Assembly: GCA_027061725.1 (NCBI GenBank)
Contig: JAMOVG010000230.1
Coordinates: 1 to 38,582 of the forward strand
Source of the DNA: Desulfobacteraceae bacterium
GTDB lineage: Bacteria; Desulfobacterota; Desulfobacteria; Desulfobacterales; JALSRD01
DNA: 38,582 nt
Direction: 5' to 3'
Part shown: piece after piece, positions 17,869 to 25,930 of the stretch
How positions within the stretch are numbered: position 1 is the first letter of the stretch
Layout of the letters: each line of letters opens with the position of its first letter
Program-made: the position numbers and the translations under genes
Notes under the pieces: generated by a model
Told to the model about the DNA's origin: nothing
The model's database searches: none
Seen by the model: only the letters and a program-made list of their open reading frames with translations

Positions 17869-19296
17869 ATGCCGCAACCGCCCCTTATTCCGGGAAGAAG
17901 GAGCGTCATCGAGCCAGTGCGGATGCAGGCAGGATCCGCACCCAGAGGGTGTTCCATCATCAAAGACAAGCTGCTCAAAATAGTGCGCCGACCATATGTC
18001 TCCTCGCTGCTGGCCATCACCGTCATCACGATGGGCGTGAAGGTGGTGGTGGCGGCCAAGGAAATCGCCGTCTCCTACCGCTACGGCGTCAGCGACCAGT
18101 TGGACGCTTACCTGATCGCCTTTCTGTACGCGTCCTTCATGGTCAACATCCTGGGGAACTCCTTCAACCTGGCCATCGTGCCCACCTACGTGCGCGTTCG
18201 CCGGGAGGCGGGGTTCCGGTCAGCCCGGCACCTTTTCGGCAACATCACCGGATGGAGCCTGGTGTTTCTGCTGGCGGTGTGCCTGGTGCTGGCGCTCTTG
18301 TCCGGCAGCGTCCTCCCGCTCATGGGATCGGCCTTCAGCCCCCAGAAGATGGCCCTCACCCGCAACCTGGTGTGGGTCATGCTGCCGGTCACCCTGATTT
18401 TCAGCCTCAGCGCCGTGTGGGGGTCGGTGCTCAACGCCCACCGGTGCTTTCGCCTGGTGGCGCTGGCACCGGTGTGCGTTCCCCTGGCCATTGCCGCGCT
18501 GGTCCTGTGGCGGGGACTGCAATGGGGGGCCTACGCCCTGGCTGCCGGCACGCTGGCCGGCTACGGCGCAGAACTGGCGCTGCTGGGCTGGCGGCTGCGC
18601 CGTCTGGACCTGTCTCCCCGGCCGCGGCTGACAAGACCCGATACGGACCTGCGCCATATCGGGCGGCAGATGCTGCCCCTGATGGTGGGGTCTCTCATGA
18701 CCACCGGCATGGTACTGGTGGACAACGCCATGGCCGCCATGCTGGCGCCGGGCTCCGTGGCGGCTCTCAACTACGGCTACCGGCTGGCCGGCATGATCTT
18801 TACCCTCTGCGCCTCGCTGTGGATCGTGGCGCTGCCCGAATTTTCCAGCCTGGTGGCGGCCCGTCGGCTGCCGGAGGTGGTCCGGTCCCTCAGGAACCAC
18901 TTCCTGGGCATTTTCGCAACCGGCGTGCCCCTGGCGCTGGCGTTGTACCTGCTTTCCGAGCCGGTGGTGCGCCTTTTTTTCCAGCGGGGGGCTTTCACCG
19001 CCGCCGATACCCGCGTCGTCGCCCAGGTGCAGGCTTTCTATGTGATCCAGATTCCATTTTACGTGCTCAACATGATCATGGTACGATTGCTGTCGGCCAT
19101 GCACCGCAACCACATCCTGATGATCAGCGGCAGTTTGAACCTGTGCCTGAATGTCGCGTTCAACCTGCTGTTCATCCGCATCTGGGGCGTGGCGGGCATC
19201 GCACTGTCCAGTTCGGCCGTCACGGTTTTGAGTTTCGTGCTGCTGCTGCTCATTGTCTCAAGGAGCCTGCAAACGGCCCGGGCGCAGTTGCCGTAA
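17869..19296 (+). CDS. MurJ/MviN-like lipid flippase
   Basis: Up to 475 residues with about 14 hydrophobic segments, of the MurJ branch of the MOP flippase superfamily. Recognisable parts are ITMGVKVVVAAKEIAVSYRYG near the N-terminus (compare the RDxxxAxxFG region), NSFNLAIVPTYVRVRR, LAPGSVAALNYGYRLAGM and VRLFFQRGAFTAADT. MurJ flips lipid II; paralogues inside polysaccharide clusters flip other undecaprenyl-linked glycans, more likely here given the following transferases. The start is uncertain: ATG 17869 has no Shine-Dalgarno and lies almost on the predicted transcription start, while AAGGAG at 17898-17903 points to GTG 17917 or ATG 17923. The longest form is listed. Confidence 0.85.
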   Translation: MPQPPLIPGRRSVIEPVRMQAGSAPRGCSIIKDKLLKIVRRPYVSSLLAITVITMGVKVVVAAKEIAVSYRYGVSDQLDAYLIAFLYASFMVNILGNSFNLAIVPTYVRVRREAGFRSARHLFGNITGWSLVFLLAVCLVLALLSGSVLPLMGSAFSPQKMALTRNLVWVMLPVTLIFSLSAVWGSVLNAHRCFRLVALAPVCVPLAIAALVLWRGLQWGAYALAAGTLAGYGAELALLGWRLRRLDLSPRPRLTRPDTDLRHIGRQMLPLMVGSLMTTGMVLVDNAMAAMLAPGSVAALNYGYRLAGMIFTLCASLWIVALPEFSSLVAARRLPEVVRSLRNHFLGIFATGVPLALALYLLSEPVVRLFFQRGAFTAADTRVVAQVQAFYVIQIPFYVLNMIMVRLLSAMHRNHILMISGSLNLCLNVAFNLLFIRIWGVAGIALSSSAVTVLSFVLLLLIVSRSLQTARAQLP

Positions 19297-19347
19297 AGGC
19301 TGGCAAGGGGCCGTCGCCGGGCGAAGCCCCCGGAAACGATTTGGAAA

Positions 19348-20049
19348 ATGTCTGAAAATTCGCAGGACCCCATCTGGTCTCATTTCCAGAATGAAAACAG
19401 TGCCGTTTTCGCCGGTGCGCGGGCGCGCCACGATATCCTGCTGCGCACGGTCGCCCGACTGGCGGGTGGGGAGAAACCCCGGGTCCTCAACATCGGCTGC
19501 GGAGACGGCTATTTTGAAAGACGGGCCGCGGCGCGCGGTTGGCGCATTTTTGCCCTGGATCCCGATGCCCGGGCGGTCTCCCGGCTGAAGCAGGCCGGCA
19601 TCGACGCCTGCGCGGGGTACATGCAGGCGCTGCCCTTCGGTGCCGGGCGGCTGGACGTGGTGGTGGCCAGCGAAGTGCTGGAGCACCTCGACGCGCGGCA
19701 GGGCCGCCGGGCGCTGGAAGAGGTGCGGCGCGTGCTGCGGCCGGGCGGTATTTTTGCAGGCACCGTGCCCTACCGGGAGGACATGGCCCTCAACATGGTG
19801 TACTGCCCCCACTGCCGCCGTTCCTTTCACCGCTGGGGACACCAACGGGCCTTTTCCCGCCGGGAAATGCGACGGGAACTGGCGCCCTTTTTCACGGTGC
19901 TCCGCGTGCAGCGCCGTGCGATGGTGTCCTTTACCGGCGGGGGGCTGCCGCGGCTGGCAAAGAGCGCCGTGCGGTCGGTGCTGGGTCGCCTGGGCGCGCC
20001 CATCGCCGCGGCCAACATTCTGTTTGCGGCCCGCAGGGAAGCCGATTGA
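19348..20049 (+). CDS. SAM-dependent class I methyltransferase
   Basis: A 233-residue Rossmann methyltransferase. Motif I is VLNIGCGDGYFE (47-58), followed by an acidic end of strand 2 (ALDPDA), VVVASEVLEHLD and VRRVLRPGGIF, the usual Methyltransf_11 layout. A YCPHCRRSFHRWGH insertion has a CxxC-H-H pattern that may bind metal. Encoded between a flippase and a glycosyltransferase, it may methylate a sugar or lipid-linked intermediate; the substrate is not determinable. It starts 51 nt after the MurJ-like gene with only a weak GGAAA ribosome site and ends 11 nt before the next start, so it is part of an operon. Confidence 0.8.
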   Translation: MSENSQDPIWSHFQNENSAVFAGARARHDILLRTVARLAGGEKPRVLNIGCGDGYFERRAAARGWRIFALDPDARAVSRLKQAGIDACAGYMQALPFGAGRLDVVVASEVLEHLDARQGRRALEEVRRVLRPGGIFAGTVPYREDMALNMVYCPHCRRSFHRWGHQRAFSRREMRRELAPFFTVLRVQRRAMVSFTGGGLPRLAKSAVRSVLGRLGAPIAAANILFAARREAD

Positions 20050-20060
20050 CCTTGAACGCC

Positions 20061-21236
20061 ATGAACCCACCGCTGTCCGTTTTGTATCTCATCGGCTCGC
20101 TGGATGTGGGCGGAGCCGAGATGCAGGTGCTGCACCTGGTGCGGGGACTGCACGGCCGCGGCTTTCGCTGCCGGCTGTTCGTACTGCAGGATGGGGGGGC
20201 GCTGTCCGGAGAATACCGCCGTCTCGGTGTGGTGGTGGATTCGGGGGGGCTGCGGCCGGGGGAATTGCGCGCCCGGCCGTGGAAGCTGATGCCGGCCGCC
20301 CTGCGGCTGCAGCGTTGTGTGCGCCGGGTGCGTCCGGATATCGTGCATGCTTTCCTGCCCCTGGTGACCCTGCTGGGGGCCGCGGCCGGCCGCCTGTGTG
20401 GCGTGGGCGGTGTTGTCACCAGCAAACGCGCTTTGGGGACACACCAGGACCGTTTTCCGTTTATGCGGCCCGTGGACAGGCTGGCCGACTCTCTGAGCCA
20501 CGTCATCACCGTCAATTCGCGGGCCGTGCTGGCCGACACCCTGCGCCGGGAGCGTGTCCCGCCCGCCCGCCTGCACCTGATCTACAACGGCGTGGCGCCT
20601 TTCGAAGGCAGGACCGCCGCCGAACGGCGGCGCATCCGGCGGTGCCTGGGGGTCGATGATGACGAGGCCGTCGTGCTGACGGTGGCCAACCTGATTGCCT
20701 ACAAGGGGCACGCCGACCTGATACGCGCCGCCCGCCGCGTCGTGGCCCGGGGCAGGCGCGCCTGTTTCCTGCTGGCGGGCGAGGATCGCGGCATACAGGA
20801 GGCGCTGGCGCGCCTGGCCCGTTCGCTGGGCGTGTCGTCGGCGATTCGCTTCCTGGGGCGGCGCGAAGACGTCGACAAGCTTTACGCTGCCAGCGACCTG
20901 GCGGTGCTGCCCTCCCACGAGGAGGGCTTCTCCAACGTGATCCTGGAGGCCATGGCCGCCGGCCTGCCGGTGGTGGCCACTGCGGTCGGCGGCACGCCGG
21001 AAGCTGTGATGCACGGGGCAACCGGCTGGCTGGTGCCGCCGCGGCGGCCCGAGGCTCTGGCCGAAAAAATGCTGGACCTGTTGTCGCATCCCCGGCGGGC
21101 CGCACTCTGGGGCCGGCGGGGCCGCCTGCGGGCGCTGTCGCTTTTTTCGCTGGAGAAAATGATCCGGGAACACCGCCGCCTCTACGGCCGCCTGGCGGCC
21201 GGCCGACAGCGGGGAAACCGGACGGGGAGGAGCTGA
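20061..21236 (+). CDS. GT4-family glycosyltransferase
   Basis: A 391-residue GT-B enzyme. The N-terminal domain opens with VLYLIGSLDVGGAEMQVLHL, the typical acceptor-side GGAE motif. The C-terminal half contains TVANLIAYKGHADLI, the nucleotide-sugar site, and the E-x7-E motif in EEGFSNVILEAMAAGLPVVAT. Members transfer a sugar from a nucleotide donor to lipid-linked or polymeric acceptors at the inner face of the membrane. The donor is unknown. ATG 20061 is preferred; a TTG at 20052 in frame is possible, and neither has a strong Shine-Dalgarno. It sits 8 nt before asnB. Confidence 0.88.
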   Translation: MNPPLSVLYLIGSLDVGGAEMQVLHLVRGLHGRGFRCRLFVLQDGGALSGEYRRLGVVVDSGGLRPGELRARPWKLMPAALRLQRCVRRVRPDIVHAFLPLVTLLGAAAGRLCGVGGVVTSKRALGTHQDRFPFMRPVDRLADSLSHVITVNSRAVLADTLRRERVPPARLHLIYNGVAPFEGRTAAERRRIRRCLGVDDDEAVVLTVANLIAYKGHADLIRAARRVVARGRRACFLLAGEDRGIQEALARLARSLGVSSAIRFLGRREDVDKLYAASDLAVLPSHEEGFSNVILEAMAAGLPVVATAVGGTPEAVMHGATGWLVPPRRPEALAEKMLDLLSHPRRAALWGRRGRLRALSLFSLEKMIREHRRLYGRLAAGRQRGNRTGRS

Positions 21237-21244
21237 AAAACGAT

Positions 21245-23191
21245 ATGTGCGGCATCGTGGGATTCAAAGTGGACAGGCGGTTTGCCGATTTCCGCGACGA
21301 CCTGCGGCCGGCCGTGGACGCGCTGGCCCACCGCGGCCCCGACGACGCCGGCACTTTTCTGGAAGAGGGCGATGGCCTGGGGTTGGGGCACCGGCGCCTG
21401 TCCATCATCGACCTCTCCGACGCCGGCCGCCAGCCCATGCAGAGTGCTTCGGCCGAGGCCGTCATCGTCTACAACGGCGAGCTGTACAACTTTCGGCCGC
21501 TGCGTCGTGAGCTGGAAAGATGCGGCCGGCGCTTTACCAGCCGCACCGACACCGAGGTCATTGTCAACGCCTACCTGCAGTGGGGCACGGCGTGCCTGGA
21601 AAAGTTCGTCGGCATGTTCGCCTTTGCCATCTGGGACCGCCGCAGGAAACGCCTCTTTGCCGCCCGGGACCGGCTGGGCATCAAGCCGTTCTACTACCAC
21701 TACGCCGGGCGAACGTTTCTCTTCGCCTCGGAACTGAAGGCGCTGGCGGCTTTCCGCCATTTTCCCCGCAGGCTGGACGAGGATGCGCTGCCGCTATTCC
21801 TGCACTACCAGTACGTACCGTCGCCGCGCAGTATTTTCCGGGACACCCGCAAGCTGCCACCGGGGCATTTCCTGCTGCTCGACGGCGATACCCTCGAGGT
21901 GTCGTGCTACTGGCAGCCGCCTATGCAGGCGGGCGGGTCCGGAGCCGGTTCCACGCAGGAGGAAAACGAGGAAGCGCTGCTGGATCGGCTCGACGACCTG
22001 CTGACCCGGGCCGTGTCGGACCGCCTGGTCAGCGACGTGCCCCTGGGGGCGCTGCTGAGCGGCGGCATCGACTCCTCGCTGGTGGTGGCCCTTATGCAGA
22101 AAACCAGCGCCTCGCCGGTGAAAACGTTTAGCATCGGCTTTTCCGAGTCCGGCTACAACGAGGCCCCCTGGGCGGCCAAAGTAGCCGATTCTTTGGGGAC
22201 CCGGCACACCGAACTTTACGTCGATGCCCGGCAGGCGCTGGAAGTCATCCCCCGCCTGCCGGAGGTCTATGACGAGCCCTTTGCGGACTCCTCGGCCGTG
22301 CCCACTTTCCTGGTCAGCCGCCTGACCCGCGGCCACGTCACCGTGGCCCTTTCCGGGGACGGCGGCGACGAGCAGTTCGCCGGTTACGTGCGCTACTGGA
22401 TGACCCGCTCCATGGAGAAGTGGTTTGCGGGCATCCCCCCGGGTATTCGCAGGCCCCTGGCGGCGCTGCTGGGGCGCCTGCCGCCCGGGTGGGTCGAGGC
22501 GTGCTACCTGCCGCTGCGGGAATGGCTGCCCCAGCGGCTGCGGGTGGCCAACGTGCGCGAGAAGTGGGGCAAACTGGTCGCCCAGATCGGAGAGACCCGG
22601 CTTCAGGAACTTTACCGCATGACCGTCTGCCTGTGGCCGCAGGCGCAGATGCGGGAACTGACGGGCCGTGGCCTGCCCCGCAGCACCTTCGAGGCGGTTT
22701 TCGGGCGCAGCGATGCACTGCCGGTGCTCAAACGGCTCATGTGCGTGGACCAGCACACCTACCTGCCGGACTGCATGCTCACCAAGGTGGATCGCGCCAG
22801 TATGGCCAATGGCCTGGAGATCCGGGTGCCGCTGCTGGACCACCGCGCGGTGGAATTTACCTCCGGCCTGCCAGAGAACCTGCTCTACCGCGACGGCAGC
22901 GGCAAGTACCTGCTCAAGCGCCTGCTGTCGCGCTACCTGCCCGTCCGGCTGTTTGAGCGCCCCAAGGCCGGTTTCGGGGTGCCCATCGAGCGGTGGCTGC
23001 GGGGCGAACTGAAAGAACTGATGCTGGACTGCCTCTCGCCGGAGCGCATCCGCGCAGAGGGCCTTTTCGACCCCCGACTGGTGCAGCGCACCGTCCAGGA
23101 GCACCTGAGCGGCACCTGCAGTCACCACTACCGCCTGTGGACCCTGATGATGTGGGAAATGTGGCGCGAGCGCTGGTCCCCGTCGCTGTAA
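21245..23191 (+). CDS. asnB: AsnB-type glutamine amidotransferase (asparagine synthetase family)
   Basis: A 648-residue two-domain enzyme. The class II glutaminase domain starts at C2 (MCGIVGF, nucleophile exposed after Met removal) with RGPDDAG and YNGELYN. The synthetase domain has the PP-loop LLSGGIDSSLVVAL near residue 272, SGDGGDEQFAGY and LTKVDRASMANGLEIRVPLLD. Chemically it uses glutamine and ATP to amidate a carboxylate. Long AsnB paralogues in exopolysaccharide clusters are thought to amidate sugar acids instead of aspartate, and that is favoured here by the flippase, methyltransferase and glycosyltransferase neighbours. GGGAGGAG precedes the ATG with longer than usual spacing. Confidence 0.9.
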   Translation: MCGIVGFKVDRRFADFRDDLRPAVDALAHRGPDDAGTFLEEGDGLGLGHRRLSIIDLSDAGRQPMQSASAEAVIVYNGELYNFRPLRRELERCGRRFTSRTDTEVIVNAYLQWGTACLEKFVGMFAFAIWDRRRKRLFAARDRLGIKPFYYHYAGRTFLFASELKALAAFRHFPRRLDEDALPLFLHYQYVPSPRSIFRDTRKLPPGHFLLLDGDTLEVSCYWQPPMQAGGSGAGSTQEENEEALLDRLDDLLTRAVSDRLVSDVPLGALLSGGIDSSLVVALMQKTSASPVKTFSIGFSESGYNEAPWAAKVADSLGTRHTELYVDARQALEVIPRLPEVYDEPFADSSAVPTFLVSRLTRGHVTVALSGDGGDEQFAGYVRYWMTRSMEKWFAGIPPGIRRPLAALLGRLPPGWVEACYLPLREWLPQRLRVANVREKWGKLVAQIGETRLQELYRMTVCLWPQAQMRELTGRGLPRSTFEAVFGRSDALPVLKRLMCVDQHTYLPDCMLTKVDRASMANGLEIRVPLLDHRAVEFTSGLPENLLYRDGSGKYLLKRLLSRYLPVRLFERPKAGFGVPIERWLRGELKELMLDCLSPERIRAEGLFDPRLVQRTVQEHLSGTCSHHYRLWTLMMWEMWRERWSPSL

Positions 23192-23211
23192 CGGCCCTGC
23201 GCATTGGCCCC

Positions 23212-23239
23212 TTGACAGGCCCGCCGTGGTTGTTGTACC
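23212..23239 (+). promoter_or_regulatory. Candidate promoter driving the cobalamin riboswitch
   Basis: TTGACA (23212-23217), a 16-bp spacer and TGTACC (23234-23239). The -35 is perfect, the -10 poor. Its predicted start, about 23246, coincides with the first base-paired strand of the aptamer, which supports it. Confidence 0.4.
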
Positions 23240-23240
23240 C

Positions 23241-23430
23241 AAAGCAGCAGACCGAGATACGGTTTTCAGCATCCCGGAACACGGTGAAAATCCGTGGCGG
23301 ACCCGCCGCTGTGATCGGGGATGGTAACCTGCTTCAGGCGTAACGCCGGCCACTTCCGGAGCCGACTCCGGGGGGAAGGCTGCAGGTTGCCAGTTGATCC
23401 GAGAGCCAGAAGACCTGCTGATAACCGTAA
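23241..23430 (+). promoter_or_regulatory. Cobalamin (B12) riboswitch aptamer
   Basis: The conserved core can be read in order: GGAACACGGTGAAAATCC, GCGGACCCGCCGCTGTGA, GGGGA, the B12-box-like GGCCACTTCC, GGGGGAAGG, and GAGAGCCAGAAGACCTGCTG. CAGCAG (23245-23250) pairs with CTGCTG (23415-23420) as the closing P1 helix. The box reads GCCACTTCC rather than the common GCCACTG, a small deviation. An intrinsic terminator follows, so binding of a cobamide should stop transcription of the TrpD-like gene. Confidence 0.92.
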
Positions 23431-23451
23431 AGGGGTGTAGGATGGCAAACG

Positions 23452-23494
23452 AAGCCCGGTTCGGCTCCATGGGGAGCCGATGCGGGCTTTTTTT
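23452..23494 (+). terminator. Intrinsic terminator, riboswitch expression platform
   Basis: AAGCCCG (23452-23458) pairs with CGGGCTT (23483-23489), enclosing TCGGCTCC (23461-23468) paired with GGAGCCGA (23473-23480) around an ATGG loop. Seven T residues follow (23488-23494). It sits between the aptamer and the gene start at 23538, so it is the OFF element rather than a gene-end terminator. Confidence 0.9.
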
Positions 23495-23537
23495 ATTGGC
23501 AGGCCCCATGAACGCGAAACCATCAAGGGAGGCGGCG

Positions 23538-24650
23538 ATGCTCACGGATGAAGACCGAAAATTTGGCGGCTACATAGCGCGGGTGATTCAGAAGGCAGAT
23601 CTGACGCGGGAGGAGGCCCGGGAGGCCTTTACCGCGGTCATTGCAGAACAGACCACCGAGATGCAGCAAGGCGCCCTGCTGGCGGCCCTGACCGCCAAGG
23701 GGGAAACAGCGCATGAGGTGGCCGGCGCCTGGGAGGCCATCTATGACCTGGACACCCGCCGGATATCGATCGACGATCCAGACGATCTGGTGGAAAACAG
23801 CGGGACGGGTATGGACACCTTCAAGACCTTCAATATCAGCACCGCCGCTTCGGTGTTGGCCGCCGCCGGCGGCATCCGGATGGCCCGGCACGGGGCGAGG
23901 GCCATCACCTCGGTTTGCGGGACAGTGGACATGGCCGAGGCCCTGGGCGTGGACGTGGAGTGTCCGGTGGAGACCGTGGCGGCCAGCATCCGCAAGTCCC
24001 GCATCGGACTGTTCAACGGCATGAGCGCCCAGGTGCACCCCCGCGCGTTGGGACGTATTCTTTCCCGCATCGCCTTCGGTTCGACCCTCAACATCGCGGC
24101 CTCGCTGGCCAACCCGGTAATGCCCCCCCTGGCGGTGAGGGGCGTGTATGACAGGGAGCAGATTCTGCCGGTGGCCCAGGTGATGAAAGCCGTGGGATAT
24201 CGGCGGGCGGTCGTTCTTCACGGCACCATCGACCATTCTACCTGCGGTATGGATGAGGCCTCGGTGTGCGGCACCACCTATTGCGCGGAACTCGAACCGC
24301 ACGGCGGCATTCGTGAATATTCCTTCAGGCCTGAAGATTTCGGCCTTTCCGTCTGGGCCCCTGACCCGCTTTCACCGTCCGGTGATGTCGCCTGTGAGGC
24401 AGGCAGACTGATTGACCTGCTTCGGGGGAATCTCGAAGGGGCCCGGCTGCACGCCGTTTTGTTGAACGCCGGGCTCGTGTTCTACGTGGCAAACCGTGCC
24501 GCGAACATTACCGAGGGCATTGCGCAGGCCGCGGCAAGCATCTCCAGCGGGGCGGCCTGGAAAACGCTGGAAGAGTGGGTCGCATCGCAGAATCGAAACC
24601 CCCGGCAAGGCCTCGAACGGCTGCGCTCGGCAGCGGCTTCCCGTCAATGA
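23538..24650 (+). CDS. TrpD-like phosphoribosyltransferase, B12-riboswitch controlled
   Basis: A 370-residue paralogue of anthranilate phosphoribosyltransferase. The N-terminal helical domain (about 10-75) precedes the PRPP-binding loop GTGMDTFKTFNIST (89-102; TrpD has GTGGD), RHGARAITSVCGTVD (117-131; TrpD KHGNRxxSSxxGSAD), VHPRALGRILSR (167-178), SLANP and the Mg-binding GMDEAS (237-242). PRPP and metal sites are thus mostly kept, while the aromatic-acceptor region (GLFNGMSAQVHPRA, GSTLNIAASLANP) differs from TrpD. No other trp genes are near, so anthranilate is unlikely; the acceptor is unknown. ATG 23538 is chosen: it lies after the riboswitch terminator and follows GGGAGG. The stop overlaps the next ATG (ATGA). 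Confidence 0.8.
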   Translation: MLTDEDRKFGGYIARVIQKADLTREEAREAFTAVIAEQTTEMQQGALLAALTAKGETAHEVAGAWEAIYDLDTRRISIDDPDDLVENSGTGMDTFKTFNISTAASVLAAAGGIRMARHGARAITSVCGTVDMAEALGVDVECPVETVAASIRKSRIGLFNGMSAQVHPRALGRILSRIAFGSTLNIAASLANPVMPPLAVRGVYDREQILPVAQVMKAVGYRRAVVLHGTIDHSTCGMDEASVCGTTYCAELEPHGGIREYSFRPEDFGLSVWAPDPLSPSGDVACEAGRLIDLLRGNLEGARLHAVLLNAGLVFYVANRAANITEGIAQAAASISSGAAWKTLEEWVASQNRNPRQGLERLRSAAASRQ

Positions 24651-24886
24651 AGGCCAAGGAGGACGGCATCGTGGAGTTGCTGGTGTTAAAGTGCGGCGGG
24701 GATTACTTCCGCGAAAAAGACGGTGGGTTTATCCGGTGTAGCCTGGACAAGGCCAGCGTGTACCGCCCGGCGCAGGCGCAAGAGGCCAGGAAACACGTGG
24801 CTGTCCTAAAGGCGCAGGGGTTTGCCGATGCGTGCATCCGGTTGCTGAGATTGACCGAGGAACCCTATCCCGGGGACGTCGCGTAA
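24647..24886 (+). CDS. Small 79-residue protein of unknown function
   Basis: No family recognised. Its ATG overlaps the stop of the TrpD-like gene by 4 bp, the classical sign of translational coupling, and it ends 30 nt before the alcohol dehydrogenase ATG, so it is very likely a real gene. The protein opens with a beta-rich stretch (GIVELLVLKCGGDYFREKDGGFIRCSLDKASVY) and ends with a helical segment (AQEARKHVAVLKAQGF, then IRLLRLTEEPYPGD). There is no signal peptide or membrane helix. Two cysteines (C16, C31) and no metal motif are seen. It may be an accessory subunit for the phosphoribosyltransferase or dehydrogenase; this is inference from position only. Confidence 0.65.
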   Translation: MKAKEDGIVELLVLKCGGDYFREKDGGFIRCSLDKASVYRPAQAQEARKHVAVLKAQGFADACIRLLRLTEEPYPGDVA

Positions 24887-24916
24887 AACACGACAGCGCG
24901 AGAGGAGATAGATGCA

Positions 24917-25930
24917 ATGCGATTGGTGCTCACCGGCCTGCAGCGCCTGCGCGTCATGGATGACGATCCGCCGGCGGAGCGGCCGGGCTTTGTGCGGCTG
25001 CGGGTGCTTTACTGCGGCATATGCCGAACCGACGCCAAAATGTGGAAGGAGGGGCACCGGGACCTGGTATTGCCCCGTGTACCGGGGCACGAGTTTGTGG
25101 GTGCCGATGAACACCGCAATCGTTTTGTGGTCTGGCCGGGGGATGTATGCGGACGATGCCGTTTCTGCCGGGGTGGACGGGAAAACCTGTGCGAGAACAT
25201 GCGCATCATCGGGTTTCACCGGGACGGCGGGTTCGCCCGGTACGCCCTGGTGCCGAAAGGCAGCCTGGTGCCTCTGCCACAGGGGGTTGCCCTTCCGCTG
25301 GCGTGCCTGGCGGAGCCCGCCGGCTGCGCCTGGCACGCGCTGCATCGGCTGCATGCCCGCAAAGGAATGCGGATGCTGATCTATGGCGGCGGAACCCTTG
25401 GTGTGCTGGCCGCCCTGGTGGGCCGCTGCTGGGGGGTGGTGCCGCTGGTAGTTGAGACAAGCACCGGTAAAATCCGGAAAATCCGCCCCATTCTCACGGC
25501 CGCGGGCATCCGGTGCGTGCAGCGGCCCCGCGAAGGCGGATTCGACCTGGCGCTGAATGCATGTGCGGACGCCGAAGCCTGGCGGCAGTGCGTGGAACGA
25601 CTGGCAAGCGGCGGAAGGCTGTGCTATTTCAGCGGGCTGGATAAAAGCGCACAGGTGCCGGCCGGGGTGTTGAACATTTTGCACTACCGCGAGATAGATC
25701 TTCTGGGATCGTATGGACTGCAGCGCGGGGACATGTCGGCCGCCCTGGACCTGATTGCCGGGCAGGCGAGCCTTTTTGAGAAACTGATCGAAGGCGTCAT
25801 CTCGCCCGAGGAGGCGCCCGGGCGCCTGGCCGATGTCCTCAGAGGGCATTCGCTGCGCTATCTGCTCGATTTTGCAAATTGGAAGCGCCCCGTTCCGGAT
25901 CCCGACACGGAAAATGCGGCTGCCGTCTGA
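24917..25930 (+). CDS. Zinc-dependent medium-chain alcohol/polyol dehydrogenase
   Basis: A 337-residue MDR-family enzyme. Catalytic zinc residues are expected at C36 (CGICRTD), H58-E59 (GHEF) and E133. The structural zinc lobe is complete with C78, C81, C84 and C92. The NAD(P) fold carries YGGGTLGVLAALV (about 155-167). These features place it with sorbitol, threonine and inosose-type dehydrogenases, which oxidise secondary alcohols. AGAGGAG precedes the ATG. As third gene of the riboswitch operon it should be expressed when B12 is scarce, and may act on the product or precursor of the TrpD-like enzyme. Its TGA directly abuts the stop of the convergent SDR gene, leaving no intergenic base. 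Confidence 0.85.
   Translation: MRLVLTGLQRLRVMDDDPPAERPGFVRLRVLYCGICRTDAKMWKEGHRDLVLPRVPGHEFVGADEHRNRFVVWPGDVCGRCRFCRGGRENLCENMRIIGFHRDGGFARYALVPKGSLVPLPQGVALPLACLAEPAGCAWHALHRLHARKGMRMLIYGGGTLGVLAALVGRCWGVVPLVVETSTGKIRKIRPILTAAGIRCVQRPREGGFDLALNACADAEAWRQCVERLASGGRLCYFSGLDKSAQVPAGVLNILHYREIDLLGSYGLQRGDMSAALDLIAGQASLFEKLIEGVISPEEAPGRLADVLRGHSLRYLLDFANWKRPVPDPDTENAAAV

Noticed and set aside
23394-23537. N-terminal extension of the TrpD-like gene back to 23394
   Set aside because: It would translate through the riboswitch terminator and the end of the aptamer; GGGAGG before ATG 23538 gives a far better start.
23538-24650. The TrpD-like enzyme as ordinary tryptophan biosynthesis
   Set aside because: No other trp genes nearby, B12 riboswitch control, and changes in the PRPP loop and acceptor region.
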